Shown: positions 42,927 through 50,814 of the stretch, piece by piece
Position numbering within the stretch: the first letter of the stretch is position 1
How the letters are laid out: every line of letters begins with the position of its first letter
The notes under the pieces: model-generated
Database searches by the model: none
Told to the model about the DNA's origin: nothing
The model's input: only the letters and a program-made list of their open reading frames with translations
Translations under genes and position numbers: made by a program
Origin: Streptomyces sp. I05A-00742
GTDB taxonomy: Bacteria; Actinomycetota; Actinomycetes; Streptomycetales; Streptomycetaceae
Reading direction: 5' to 3'
NCBI RefSeq assembly: GCF_013055795.1
Contig: NZ_JABETO010000022.1
Location: 40,201 to 102,626 of the forward strand
DNA length: 62,426 nt

Positions 42927-44213
42927 CTACGAGAGGAACGAGTTGATCTCGATCGTCTCGGTACGGCCCGGGCCGACGCCGATCGCGGAGATCGGGGCGC
43001 CCGACATCTCTTCCAGCGCCTTCACATACGCCTGGGCGTTCTTCGGCAGGTCGGAGAAGGTCTTGGCCTTGCTGATGTCCTCGGACCAGCCCGGCAGCAT
43101 CTCGTAGACCGGCTTCGCGTGGTGGAAGTCGGTCTGGCTGTAGGGCAGCTCCTCGACGCGCTTGCCGTCGATCTCGTAGGCGACGCAGACCGGGATCTGC
43201 TCCCAGCCGGTGAGCACGTCGAGCTTGGTGAGGAAGAAGTCCGTGAGGCCGTTGACGCGGGTCGCGTAGCGGGCGATCACGGCGTCGAACCAGCCGCAGC
43301 GCCGGTCGCGGCCGGTGGTGACACCGCGCTCGCCGCCGATGGTGCGGAGCTTCTCGCCGTCCTCGTCGAACAGCTCGGTCGGGAACGGACCGGCGCCCAC
43401 GCGGGTGGTGTACGCCTTGAGGATGCCGATCACCCGGTTGATCTTCGTGGGGCCGACGCCCGCGCCCGTGCAGGCGCCGCCCGCGGTCGGGTTCGAGGAG
43501 GTCACGAAGGGGTACGTGCCGTGGTCGACGTCCAGCAGGGTGCCCTGGCCGCCCTCGAAGAGGACGACCTTGCCCTCGTCGATGGCGTTGTTCAGGACCA
43601 GCGTGGTGTCCGCGACGAACGGCTTGATCTGCTCGGCGTAGCCCAGCAGCTCCTCGACGATCTTGTTGGCGTCGATGGCGCGGCGGTTGTAGAGCTTCGC
43701 CAGGATCTGGTTCTTGAAGTCGAGGGCCGCCTCGACCTTCTGGATCAGGATCGACTCGTCGTAGAGGTCCTGAACCCGGATGCCCACGCGGTTGATCTTG
43801 TCGGCGTAGGTCGGGCCGATGCCGCGGCCGGTGGTGCCGATCTTGCGCTTCCCGAGGAAGCGCTCCGTCACCTTGTCGACGGTCGTGTGGTACGGCGTGA
43901 TCAGGTGCGCGTTACCGCTGACCAGGAGCTTGGACGTGTCGACGCCGCGCTCGTTCAGTCCGCTCAGCTCGGAGAGCAGGACCGCCGGGTCGACGACGAC
44001 ACCGTTGCCGATGACCGGGGTGCACCCCGGCGAGAGGATCCCGGAAGGGAGGAGGTGGAGCGCGTATTTCTGGTCACCGACGACGACCGTATGGCCGGCG
44101 TTGTTGCCACCTTGGTAGCGCACCACATAGTCCACGGAGCCGCCGAGCAGATCGGTGGCCTTTCCCTTGCCCTCATCACCCCACTGAGCACCGAGCAGCA
44201 CAAGTGCGGGCAC
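42927..44213 (-). CDS. purA: Adenylosuccinate synthetase
   Basis: A 428-residue PurA, which makes adenylosuccinate from IMP, aspartate and GTP, the first step from IMP to AMP. GAQWGDEGKGKATD (P-loop), GNNAGHTVVV, GTTGRGIGPTYADK and GGERGVTTGRDRRCGW are diagnostic. GTG start at 44213 with GGAAGGGGTG upstream. Alone on the minus strand, divergent from the diacylglycerol-kinase-like gene. Confidence 0.98.
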   Translation of the reverse strand: MPALVLLGAQWGDEGKGKATDLLGGSVDYVVRYQGGNNAGHTVVVGDQKYALHLLPSGILSPGCTPVIGNGVVVDPAVLLSELSGLNERGVDTSKLLVSGNAHLITPYHTTVDKVTERFLGKRKIGTTGRGIGPTYADKINRVGIRVQDLYDESILIQKVEAALDFKNQILAKLYNRRAIDANKIVEELLGYAEQIKPFVADTTLVLNNAIDEGKVVLFEGGQGTLLDVDHGTYPFVTSSNPTAGGACTGAGVGPTKINRVIGILKAYTTRVGAGPFPTELFDEDGEKLRTIGGERGVTTGRDRRCGWFDAVIARYATRVNGLTDFFLTKLDVLTGWEQIPVCVAYEIDGKRVEELPYSQTDFHHAKPVYEMLPGWSEDISKAKTFSDLPKNAQAYVKALEEMSGAPISAIGVGPGRTETIEINSFLS

Positions 44214-44328
44214 AGGCGTACACCCCTTCCGGGCGGGGCATGTCCAACGTGCGCAAGGTGGCGTGAGCCCGGGATTCAGGGCGTTCACCACCGATAGAGC
44301 CGTCGAACCGGTGCCCCGGATAGACGAA

Positions 44329-44354
44329 GCCCCTGGCGCAACAGCGACAGGGGC
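44329..44354 (+). promoter_or_regulatory. Hairpin in the leader of the TTA-containing gene
   Basis: GCCCCTG and CAGGGGC form a 7-bp stem with a 12-nt loop, 35 nt before the start at 44390, in the region shared with divergent purA. Confidence 0.35.
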
Positions 44355-44389
44355 TCTTGCACCGAGAGGTTACCTGAGGAAGGACGAAC

Positions 44390-45232
44390 GTGTCGGCTGC
44401 AGACCCGACAGGACAGCAGCTGCTGATCGTCGTCGACCCGGTCGCGCGGCGCGTGGACGGCGAATCCGTGCGGATCGCCAAGGACGTGCTGACGGCCGGA
44501 TCGATGGCCAAAATCTGTCTCCCGGACGGCCCCGGAGAGGTCGCGCGGGCGGTGGCCCGGCGCGGCCGGAAGCGAACGGTCGTCGTCGGGGACGACCGGG
44601 CCTTACTGCGTGTGGTCGGCCTGCTGCACCGGCAGCGGGAGCTGGCCGAGGCGCCCCTCGCCTGGGTCCCGGTGGGGCCGCTGTCCGCGGTGTCGGTCGC
44701 CCGGGTGCTCGGCGTGCCCCTGGGGGCGGTGGCGGCGGCCAGGGCGGTGCTGGACGGTGCCGAGCGGCGGCTCGGCCTGCTGGCCGACGAGAGCGACGGC
44801 GTGGTGCTCGGCGGCCTCTGGGCGCCCGCCGGACGGCCCCGTGAGCGGGCCGGGTGCGCGGTGGCCCGGACGGCGTACCGACCGTGGTGGTCGCCCGCCG
44901 CCCGGACGGCCCGGACCGCCCTGGCCCTGCTGACCCGGCCCACGGGCCGGCTCCCCGTGACCGGCTCGCGGCTGCGGGTCGAGGCGGACGGGGTGCTGCT
45001 CGCCGACGAGGACCGGCCGGTCGACCGCGTCGCCGTCTCGGCGGTGGGCGGCCTCGCGGAGGTCGCCGTCCACCCGCAGGGCGAGGGCCCCCCTCTCCGC
45101 TGCCGCGCCCGAACGGTCACGGTCTCGGGCCCGGACTTCCGCTACCGCGCGGACGAGCGGCTGCGGGGGCCGGTGAGGGAACGGACGTGGACGGCGTTGG
45201 AGGAGGCGTGGCGGCTGATGTTGCCGGGGTAG
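44390..45232 (+). CDS. Degenerate diacylglycerol-kinase-like protein with a TTA codon
   Basis: A 280-residue protein whose start resembles the DAGK catalytic domain (LLIVVDPVARR). In the place of GGDGT it has VVVGDDRALLRVVG, so the key glycines and threonine are absent. The C-terminal half has the beta-rich character of DAGK domain 2. Kinase activity is doubtful. Codon 72 (44603-44605) is TTA, the leucine codon read only by the bldA tRNA in Streptomyces, so translation should be delayed to development. GTG start at 44390. It is divergent from purA. Confidence 0.72.
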   Translation: MSAADPTGQQLLIVVDPVARRVDGESVRIAKDVLTAGSMAKICLPDGPGEVARAVARRGRKRTVVVGDDRALLRVVGLLHRQRELAEAPLAWVPVGPLSAVSVARVLGVPLGAVAAARAVLDGAERRLGLLADESDGVVLGGLWAPAGRPRERAGCAVARTAYRPWWSPAARTARTALALLTRPTGRLPVTGSRLRVEADGVLLADEDRPVDRVAVSAVGGLAEVAVHPQGEGPPLRCRARTVTVSGPDFRYRADERLRGPVRERTWTALEEAWRLMLPG

Positions 45233-45267
45233 GGGTGGGTCTGCCCCGCGCCCCCGAGCGCGCCTGC

Positions 45268-45343
45268 GACAACCGCGCGGAGCGCGGTTTCAGGGGGTCC
45301 GGGGATCTCCCCGGGAAACGGTGAAGGGGCGGGACCGGGGCAC
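45268..45343 (-). repeat. Dispersed intergenic repeat, copy B (inverted relative to copy A)
   Basis: ACCGCGCGGAGCGCGGTTTC followed by GGGGGTCCGGGGATCTCC and GGGAAACGGTGAAGGGGCGG. It matches the reverse complement of 32387-32463, with compensated differences in the stems. It lies between convergent genes and could terminate both. Confidence 0.75.
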
Positions 45344-45365
45344 CGCCCGCCGCAGGCGCACCCCC

Positions 45366-46025
45366 TCACCCACCCGGCGTGATCAGCCCGGCTTCATACG
45401 CGAACACCGCAGCCTGCGTCCGATCCCGCAGCCCCAGCTTCACCAGAATCCTGCTGACATGCGTCTTCACCGTCGACTCGGCGACAACCAGAAAGGACGC
45501 GATCTCCGCGTTCGACCGGCCCTGGGCCACGAGCACCAGCACCTCCGTCTCCCGCTCGGTCAGATCCGCGATCCGCTCCTGCGAGGGCGGGCGCGGCGTG
45601 CCGAGCCGGGAGAACTCGTGGATCAGCCGCTTGGTGACCGTGGGGGCGAGCAGGGCCTCGCCGGCCGCGACCACCCGGACGCCGTCCGCCAGCTGCCGCG
45701 CCGACGCGTCCTTGAGCAGGAAGCCGCTCGCCCCGGCGCGGAGCGCCTGGTAGACGTACTCGTCCAGGTCGAAGGTGGTCAGGACCAGCACCTTGGCGTC
45801 CGCGTCGGCGGCGACGATCTCGCGCGTGGCCTCCAGCCCGTTGAGCTCGGGCATGCGGATGTCCATGAGGACGACGTCGGGGCGGAGCTCGGCGACCTTC
45901 GCCAGGGCCTGGCGGCCGTCCACCGCCTCGCCGACGACCTCGATGTCGGGCTGGGCGTTGAGCAGGACGGAGAAGCCCTCGCGGACCATCATCTGGTCGT
46001 CGACGATCAGCACTCTGATGGTCAC
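45366..46025 (-). CDS. Response regulator, NarL/LuxR family
   Basis: A 219-residue regulator: receiver domain IRVLIVDDQMMVREGF, phospho-Asp in VVLMDIRMPELNG, Lys in FLLKDAS; LuxR helix-turn-helix LTERETEVLVLVAQGRSN and STVKTHVSRILVKLGLRDR. GTG start at 46025 overlaps the kinase stop by 4 nt, so the pair is translationally coupled. Targets are unknown; the nearest candidates are the adjacent kyn genes. Confidence 0.94.
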   Translation of the reverse strand: MTIRVLIVDDQMMVREGFSVLLNAQPDIEVVGEAVDGRQALAKVAELRPDVVLMDIRMPELNGLEATREIVAADADAKVLVLTTFDLDEYVYQALRAGASGFLLKDASARQLADGVRVVAAGEALLAPTVTKRLIHEFSRLGTPRPPSQERIADLTERETEVLVLVAQGRSNAEIASFLVVAESTVKTHVSRILVKLGLRDRTQAAVFAYEAGLITPGG

Positions 46026-47323
46026 GCGGCGGCCTCCGCCAGGTCGACCGGCAGGAACGCGCTGACCTCGTAGCCGCCGTCCGCGGTGGCCTCCGCCGTC
46101 ATCCCGCCGCCGAGCATCCCGACGCGCTCGCGCATGCCCAGCACGCCGTGGCCGGCGCCGGGCGAGGGCTTGGCCAGCCGGTCGGGCGGCCCGTTGACGA
46201 CGCGCAGGCCGAGCCCGCCGAGCACGTAGGAGACCTCGACGCGCGCCTCGGCGCCGGGCGCGTGCCGCAGGACGTTGCTCAGCGCCTCCTGGACGATCCG
46301 GTAGGCGGAGAGCTCGACGCCCTGCGGCAGCGGGCGCACGGCGCCCGTCGTGACGTGTTCGACGGAGAGGCCGGCGTGCCGGACGTTGGTGAGCAGCACG
46401 TCCAGGGCGGCCAGGGTGGGCTGCGGGGCCTCGGGGTCGTCGAACACGCCGGAGCTGTCGGAGCGGATCACGCCGAGGACGCGGCGGAGCTCGGTGAGGG
46501 CGGCGACGGCGTTCTCGCGGATGGTGGCGAACGCGGCGGCCAGCTCGGGCGGGGTGTCCTGGACGCGGTAGGGGGCCGCCTCGGCCTGGATGGCGACGAC
46601 GGACATGTGGTGCGCGACGACGTCGTGCAGCTCGCGGGCGATGGTGGTGCGCTCCTCCAGGACGGTCCGCCGGGACCGCTCGACCTCGGTGACGGCCGCC
46701 TGCGCGGCCACCTGCTCCCGGGAGTCGCGCAGCACCCGCACCGCGAGGACCGCGAAGAGCAGGACGCCGGAGACGACCAGGAACTCGAAGAGCGAGGAAC
46801 GCGCCAGGATGGGGCGGAACACGGTCAGGAAGACCGCGATGCCCGCCGTCAGCAGCCACATCTCCCCGGCCACCCGGGGCCGGGAACGCATCGCGACGAG
46901 CAGCATGACCAGGACGTGGACGCCGAACGGGACCGACATCGCCAGAATGGTCCCCGAGAAGGCCCATAGGAAGATCGCGGCGACCGAGCACCACCACGCG
47001 CCGATGGGCCGGACGAGGGTCAGGAGCAGGGGCACCGCGGTGAGCACCGCGACCACCGGACCGCCCTGCACCAGTGCCTCGTACGTCAGGAACAGGGTGA
47101 ACACCACGACGGCCACGTGCGGCAGCCACCGGACGTACCGGCGGGTCCCGCGCGGTACCGCGGCGAGGAGCCGGCTGTCGTCCGCGAGCGGTGCCAGCGG
47201 CCGGAAGGCGAAGGCGTCGGTGAAGAGGTCGCGGTGGATGCCGTCGAAGGCGCTCCTCACCATGAGCAGCTCGCTGCGGAGGGTCGTCCCGGGGGTCTGG
47301 TTCACACGTTCCACCGTAAGCAC
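46022..47323 (-). CDS. Sensor histidine kinase (HisKA_3 type)
   Basis: A 433-residue kinase. Five or so transmembrane segments (about 65-190) with short loops, a coiled linker, then the H-box ARELHDVVAHHMSVVAIQ and HATPase_c (RIVQEALSNVLRHAPGA, HGVLGMRERVGMLGGG). The N-terminal start is uncertain: GTG at 47323 or 47314, neither with a good ribosome-binding site, so a leaderless message is possible. It forms an operon with the downstream regulator. The many membrane segments suggest it senses a membrane-active compound. Confidence 0.92.
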   Translation of the reverse strand: MLTVERVNQTPGTTLRSELLMVRSAFDGIHRDLFTDAFAFRPLAPLADDSRLLAAVPRGTRRYVRWLPHVAVVVFTLFLTYEALVQGGPVVAVLTAVPLLLTLVRPIGAWWCSVAAIFLWAFSGTILAMSVPFGVHVLVMLLVAMRSRPRVAGEMWLLTAGIAVFLTVFRPILARSSLFEFLVVSGVLLFAVLAVRVLRDSREQVAAQAAVTEVERSRRTVLEERTTIARELHDVVAHHMSVVAIQAEAAPYRVQDTPPELAAAFATIRENAVAALTELRRVLGVIRSDSSGVFDDPEAPQPTLAALDVLLTNVRHAGLSVEHVTTGAVRPLPQGVELSAYRIVQEALSNVLRHAPGAEARVEVSYVLGGLGLRVVNGPPDRLAKPSPGAGHGVLGMRERVGMLGGGMTAEATADGGYEVSAFLPVDLAEAAA

Positions 47324-47347
47324 CCGGACGGCGTACGTCGTCCCCGT

Positions 47348-48136
47348 TCATGGGGATCCGTCGGCGTCCACCTCAAGTACTACGCGGCCGGGGCCGGGCT
47401 CCGGGGGGACGGACGACGCCACGAGGTTCAGCAGCGCGGCGCAGGCCGGGGTGCCGGGGGTGACGGGCGCGTAGTGCCCGGTCCCGGGCAGGACGTGCAG
47501 GTCGGCGCGGACCAGGAGCCGGGCGGCGGCCGTGTAGCGGTGGGACAGCTCGACCGGCACGTCGGTGTCGGCGGCGCCGTGCAGCACGGTGACCGGCACC
47601 CGGGGCAGCAACTGGGCCGGATCGGCCTCGACCGTCTCCCGGCCCCCGAGCAGCGCGTCGACCGCGTCGCCGCCGGTCCCCGTCGCCCGGGCGCGGGCCA
47701 GGTCCGCGACGGGGGCGACGGCCACGACCGCGTCCACGGCCACGTCCGGCCGGGCCGCCGCGCACAGCGCGAGCTGGCCGCCGGCCGAGTGGCCGACGAG
47801 GACGTGCCGCCGGGCCGGGCCGCTCGCGGCGACGGCGGACAGCACGTCCTCGAAGGTGGCGGGCCAGCCGCCCCCGCCGCCGACCCGCCGGTACTCCGCG
47901 AGCGCGGTGTCGAAACCGTGCGCGGCCAGGGCGGACGCCAGCGGGGCGAGATGCCGCCGGTCGTACGCCAGGCGCCAGAAGCCGCCGTGGAGCAGGGTGA
48001 CGAGGACGCCGTTCGGAAGGGCGGTGGGCAGGTAGTGGTCGATGATCTGGTCCGGGTGCGGGCCGTAGGCGGTCGTGGCGTCGGGCGGGACGTACGGGAG
48101 GCCGAAGAGCTCGGATTCCTCGTCCGCGGCGGTCAC
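47348..48136 (-). CDS. kynB: Alpha/beta hydrolase, probable kynurenine formamidase
   Basis: A 262-residue alpha/beta hydrolase with the oxyanion segment LLHGGFW, the nucleophile elbow VGHSAGGQLAL, and late Asp/His residues (HGAADTDVPVE, GTGHYAPV). In this position, overlapping kynU by 4 nt (GTGA), its natural role is hydrolysis of N-formylkynurenine to kynurenine. This is the serine-hydrolase (AFMID) type and not the metal-dependent bacterial KynB, so the symbol is by function. Third gene of the kyn operon. Confidence 0.82.
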   Translation of the reverse strand: MTAADEESELFGLPYVPPDATTAYGPHPDQIIDHYLPTALPNGVLVTLLHGGFWRLAYDRRHLAPLASALAAHGFDTALAEYRRVGGGGGWPATFEDVLSAVAASGPARRHVLVGHSAGGQLALCAAARPDVAVDAVVAVAPVADLARARATGTGGDAVDALLGGRETVEADPAQLLPRVPVTVLHGAADTDVPVELSHRYTAAARLLVRADLHVLPGTGHYAPVTPGTPACAALLNLVASSVPPEPGPGRVVLEVDADGSP

Positions 48137-49347
48137 AGCACCTCCGCCAGCGTCCGCGCCGCCCGCTCGGCGTCGGCGAAGGTGTTGTAGAGCGGCGCGA
48201 AGCCGAAGCGGAGCACGTCGGGGCGGCGGAAGTCGCCGACGACGCCCCGGCGCACCAGCGCGGCCGTCACCGCCTCCGCGTCCGACGGGCAGCGCAGCGA
48301 CACCTGGCTGCCGCGCGCGGGGTGGTCGGCGGGGGTGACGGACTCCACCCGGCCCTCCGGGACCAGCGCGGCCACGCAGCGCAGGAAGAAGTCGGTGAGG
48401 GCGAGGCTCTTGGCCCGGACGGCGGCGAGGCCGACGTCGTCCCACACGTCCAGCGCGGCGTCCAGCGCCAGCAGGGAGAGGATCTCCGGGGTCCCGGTCC
48501 GGCCGCGGGCCGGGCCGTCCGCGGGGGTGAAGGCGGGGGACATGCCGAAGGGGTCGGCGTGCGAGTTCCAGCCGGGCAGCGGGGAGTCGAAGCGGGGCTG
48601 GAGGCCGCGGCGGATGTACAGGTAGGCCGGTGAACCGGGGCCGCCGTTCAGGTACTTGTAGGTGCAGCCGACCGCGAGGTCCACGCCGTGCTCGTCCAGC
48701 CCGACGGGCAGGGCCCCGGCGCTGTGGCACAGGTCCCAGACCACGGGCGCCCCGGCGGCGTGCACGGCGGCGGTGGTGCCGGGCAGGTCGTGGAGCCGGC
48801 CGGTGCGGTAGTCGACGTGGTTGACGACCGCGGCGGCGGTCCGCGGTCCCGCGGCGGCGCCGATGTCCCCGGCGGGGACGGCCCGGATCCGGCAGCCGGT
48901 CAGCCGGGCCGCGGACGCGGCGACGTAGCCGTCCGTCGGGAACGTCGCCGCGTCGACGAGGATCTCGTCGCGGGGGCCGCCCCCCGCGAGACGGACGGCG
49001 GCCACCACCGCCTTGAAGACGTTGACGCTGGTCGAGTCGCCCACGACGACCTGGCCGGGCGCGGCCCCGACCAGCCGCCCGATCCGGTCACCGACCCGCT
49101 CGGGCGCGGCCCACCAGCCGGACTCCTCCCAGGAGCGGATGCGCAGTTCGCCCCACTCGCGGGCGACGACGTCGGCGAGGCGCGGCGCGACGGCGCGGGG
49201 CAGGGCGCCGAGCGAGTTGCCGTCGAGGTAGGCGACGCCGTCGTCGAGGGCGAACGCGGCGCGCTTCGCCCTCAGTTCGTCGGCGGCGTCCAGGCGGGCG
49301 GCCTCCGCCACGAGGCCGGAGGGGGCGGTCGCGTCGACGTCAGACAC
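48133..49347 (-). CDS. kynU: Kynureninase
   Basis: A 404-residue PLP enzyme that cleaves kynurenine to anthranilate and alanine. AYLDGNSLGALP, the Trp-rich SWEESGWWAAPERVG, DSTSVNVFKAV, WDLCHSAGALPV and the Schiff-base lysine in AVGCTYKYLNGGPGSPAYLY are all diagnostic. It overlaps kynA by 8 nt upstream and kynB by 4 nt downstream. In streptomycetes the anthranilate can feed primary metabolism or antibiotics. Confidence 0.97.
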   Translation of the reverse strand: MSDVDATAPSGLVAEAARLDAADELRAKRAAFALDDGVAYLDGNSLGALPRAVAPRLADVVAREWGELRIRSWEESGWWAAPERVGDRIGRLVGAAPGQVVVGDSTSVNVFKAVVAAVRLAGGGPRDEILVDAATFPTDGYVAASAARLTGCRIRAVPAGDIGAAAGPRTAAAVVNHVDYRTGRLHDLPGTTAAVHAAGAPVVWDLCHSAGALPVGLDEHGVDLAVGCTYKYLNGGPGSPAYLYIRRGLQPRFDSPLPGWNSHADPFGMSPAFTPADGPARGRTGTPEILSLLALDAALDVWDDVGLAAVRAKSLALTDFFLRCVAALVPEGRVESVTPADHPARGSQVSLRCPSDAEAVTAALVRRGVVGDFRRPDVLRFGFAPLYNTFADAERAARTLAEVL

Positions 49348-50170
49348 GGCCGCGCGCCGTCCACACCTCGGGGAACACCGTCTTGCGGGCCCGCTTCTCC
49401 AGCCAGGCGACGCCCGCCGACCCGCCCGTGCCCGGTTTGGCGCCCATCGCCCGCCGGGTGGCCACCAGATGGTCGTTGCGCCAGCGCCACACCCGCTCGG
49501 CGACCTCGGTCAGGCTCTCGCCCAGCCGGCACTCGTCGGCACTCTGGTCACCGGCGTAGATCCGTTGCCACACGTCCTCGACGCCCGGGTCCGGCTCGTA
49601 GCGCGCCGACACGTCGCGGGTGAGCACCGAATCCGGGACGGCGTGGCCGCGGCGGGCGAGCCAGTGCAACACCTCGTCGTAGAGGGTGGGTTCGTGCAGC
49701 GCCTTCTCCAGCCGGGCGTACGTCCGCGGCACGTTGCGGTAGGGGACCAGCAGGGCGGTGGACTTCTCGCCGAGCAGGAACTCCACCCGGCGGTACATGG
49801 CCGACTGGAAACCGGACGCCTCGCCGAGCGCCTTCCGGTAGCGGTTGAACTGGGCGGGCGTCAGCCGGGCGATGGGCTCCCACGACGCGTTGAGCGACGC
49901 CAGTTCGTGCGTGGACCGTTCGAGGGCGGCCAGCGCCGTGGGCAGGTCGTCCCGGCGCAGCGCGCGGGCGGCGGCCTCCCACTCGTGGACGAGGAGGGTG
50001 AACCACAGCTCCATCACCTGGGTGGTGATGAGGAACGCGGGCTCACCGGGGTCGTCGGTCAGGGGTCGTTGGAGGCTGGAGAGGACTTCGGCCCGGACGT
50101 AGTCCTCGTAGGGCGTGGTGGCCTCGAACTCCAGCTGGGGGGACATGGGCGGTTGCGACGGTTGCGACAT
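49340..50170 (-). CDS. kynA: Tryptophan 2,3-dioxygenase
   Basis: A 276-residue haem dioxygenase opening the indole ring of tryptophan. The family signatures are YEDYVRAEVLSSLQ near the start, FLITTQVMELWFTLLVHEW, and the haem ligand His in WRNDHLVATRRAMGAKPGTGGSAGV. The ATG at 50170 (MSQPSQ) has an AGGAGCC ribosome-binding site. First gene of the kynA-kynU-kynB operon, so the operon makes anthranilate from tryptophan. Confidence 0.97.
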   Translation of the reverse strand: MSQPSQPPMSPQLEFEATTPYEDYVRAEVLSSLQRPLTDDPGEPAFLITTQVMELWFTLLVHEWEAAARALRRDDLPTALAALERSTHELASLNASWEPIARLTPAQFNRYRKALGEASGFQSAMYRRVEFLLGEKSTALLVPYRNVPRTYARLEKALHEPTLYDEVLHWLARRGHAVPDSVLTRDVSARYEPDPGVEDVWQRIYAGDQSADECRLGESLTEVAERVWRWRNDHLVATRRAMGAKPGTGGSAGVAWLEKRARKTVFPEVWTARGRV

Positions 50171-50289
50171 CGTGGCTCCTCGGCACCGACTGCTGCTCCC
50201 GGGTAGCGGTCCGCCCCTCTCCTTCGGCATCGGAGCCCCGGTCCCCTGCGCGCATCCTCCGTCCCGGACGGCGCTCCCGCAAGGGGAGT

Positions 50290-50330
50290 GCCGGCCGGAA
50301 CTCCCGCCCGTGCGGCGGGTTCCGGCCGGC
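50290..50330 (-). terminator. Terminator of the DUF3151 gene
   Basis: GCCGGCCGGAACTCCCGCC and GGCGGGTTCCGGCCGGC form a long stem with a small bulge and a 5-nt loop, separating the DUF3151 gene from kynA. Confidence 0.85.
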
Positions 50331-50340
50331 GTGCCGCGGC

Positions 50341-50754
50341 TCAGCCCAGGGTGTTGGCGGCCGTCGGCGAGCTGTCGCGCAGGAAGGCCGAGCAGCGCTC
50401 GTACTCCTCCTGCTCACCGATCGACTGCGCGGCCCGCGCGAGGGCGTGCAGCGCCCGGAGGAACCCGCGGTTGGGCTCGTGCTCGAACGGCACCGGGCCG
50501 TGGCCCTTCCAGCCGCTGCGGCGCAGCGCGTCGAGGCCGCGGTGGTAGCCGGTGCGGGCGTAGGCGTAGGACTCGACGACCCGGCCGGCCTCGAAGGCCT
50601 CGTCGGCGAGCTGCGCCCAGGCGAGCGAGGAGGCCGGGTACTTGGCGGCGACCTCGGCGGGCGCCGCGCCGGAGGCGAGCAGTTCGCGCGGCTCGGGGTC
50701 GTCGGGCAGGTGGGTCGGGGGCGGTCCCCCGAGCAGGTTCTCGTGAATGGCCAT
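50341..50754 (-). CDS. DUF3151 family protein
   Basis: A 137-residue soluble helical protein: MAIHENLLGGPPPTHLP, then AWAQLADEAFEAGRVVESYAYARTGYHRGLDALR and GWKGHGPVPFEHEPNRGFLRAL, the conserved core of DUF3151. The repeated helix pattern is TPR-like. It is widespread in actinobacteria and usually near fructose-bisphosphate aldolase, as here. No function is known to me. Confidence 0.92.
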   Translation of the reverse strand: MAIHENLLGGPPPTHLPDDPEPRELLASGAAPAEVAAKYPASSLAWAQLADEAFEAGRVVESYAYARTGYHRGLDALRRSGWKGHGPVPFEHEPNRGFLRALHALARAAQSIGEQEEYERCSAFLRDSSPTAANTLG

Positions 50755-50814
50755 GAGCTCCAGTCTGCACTGTCACCGCGCCGGCGCCAGAAGCGGAGGG
50801 ACGGCCCCGGACAC

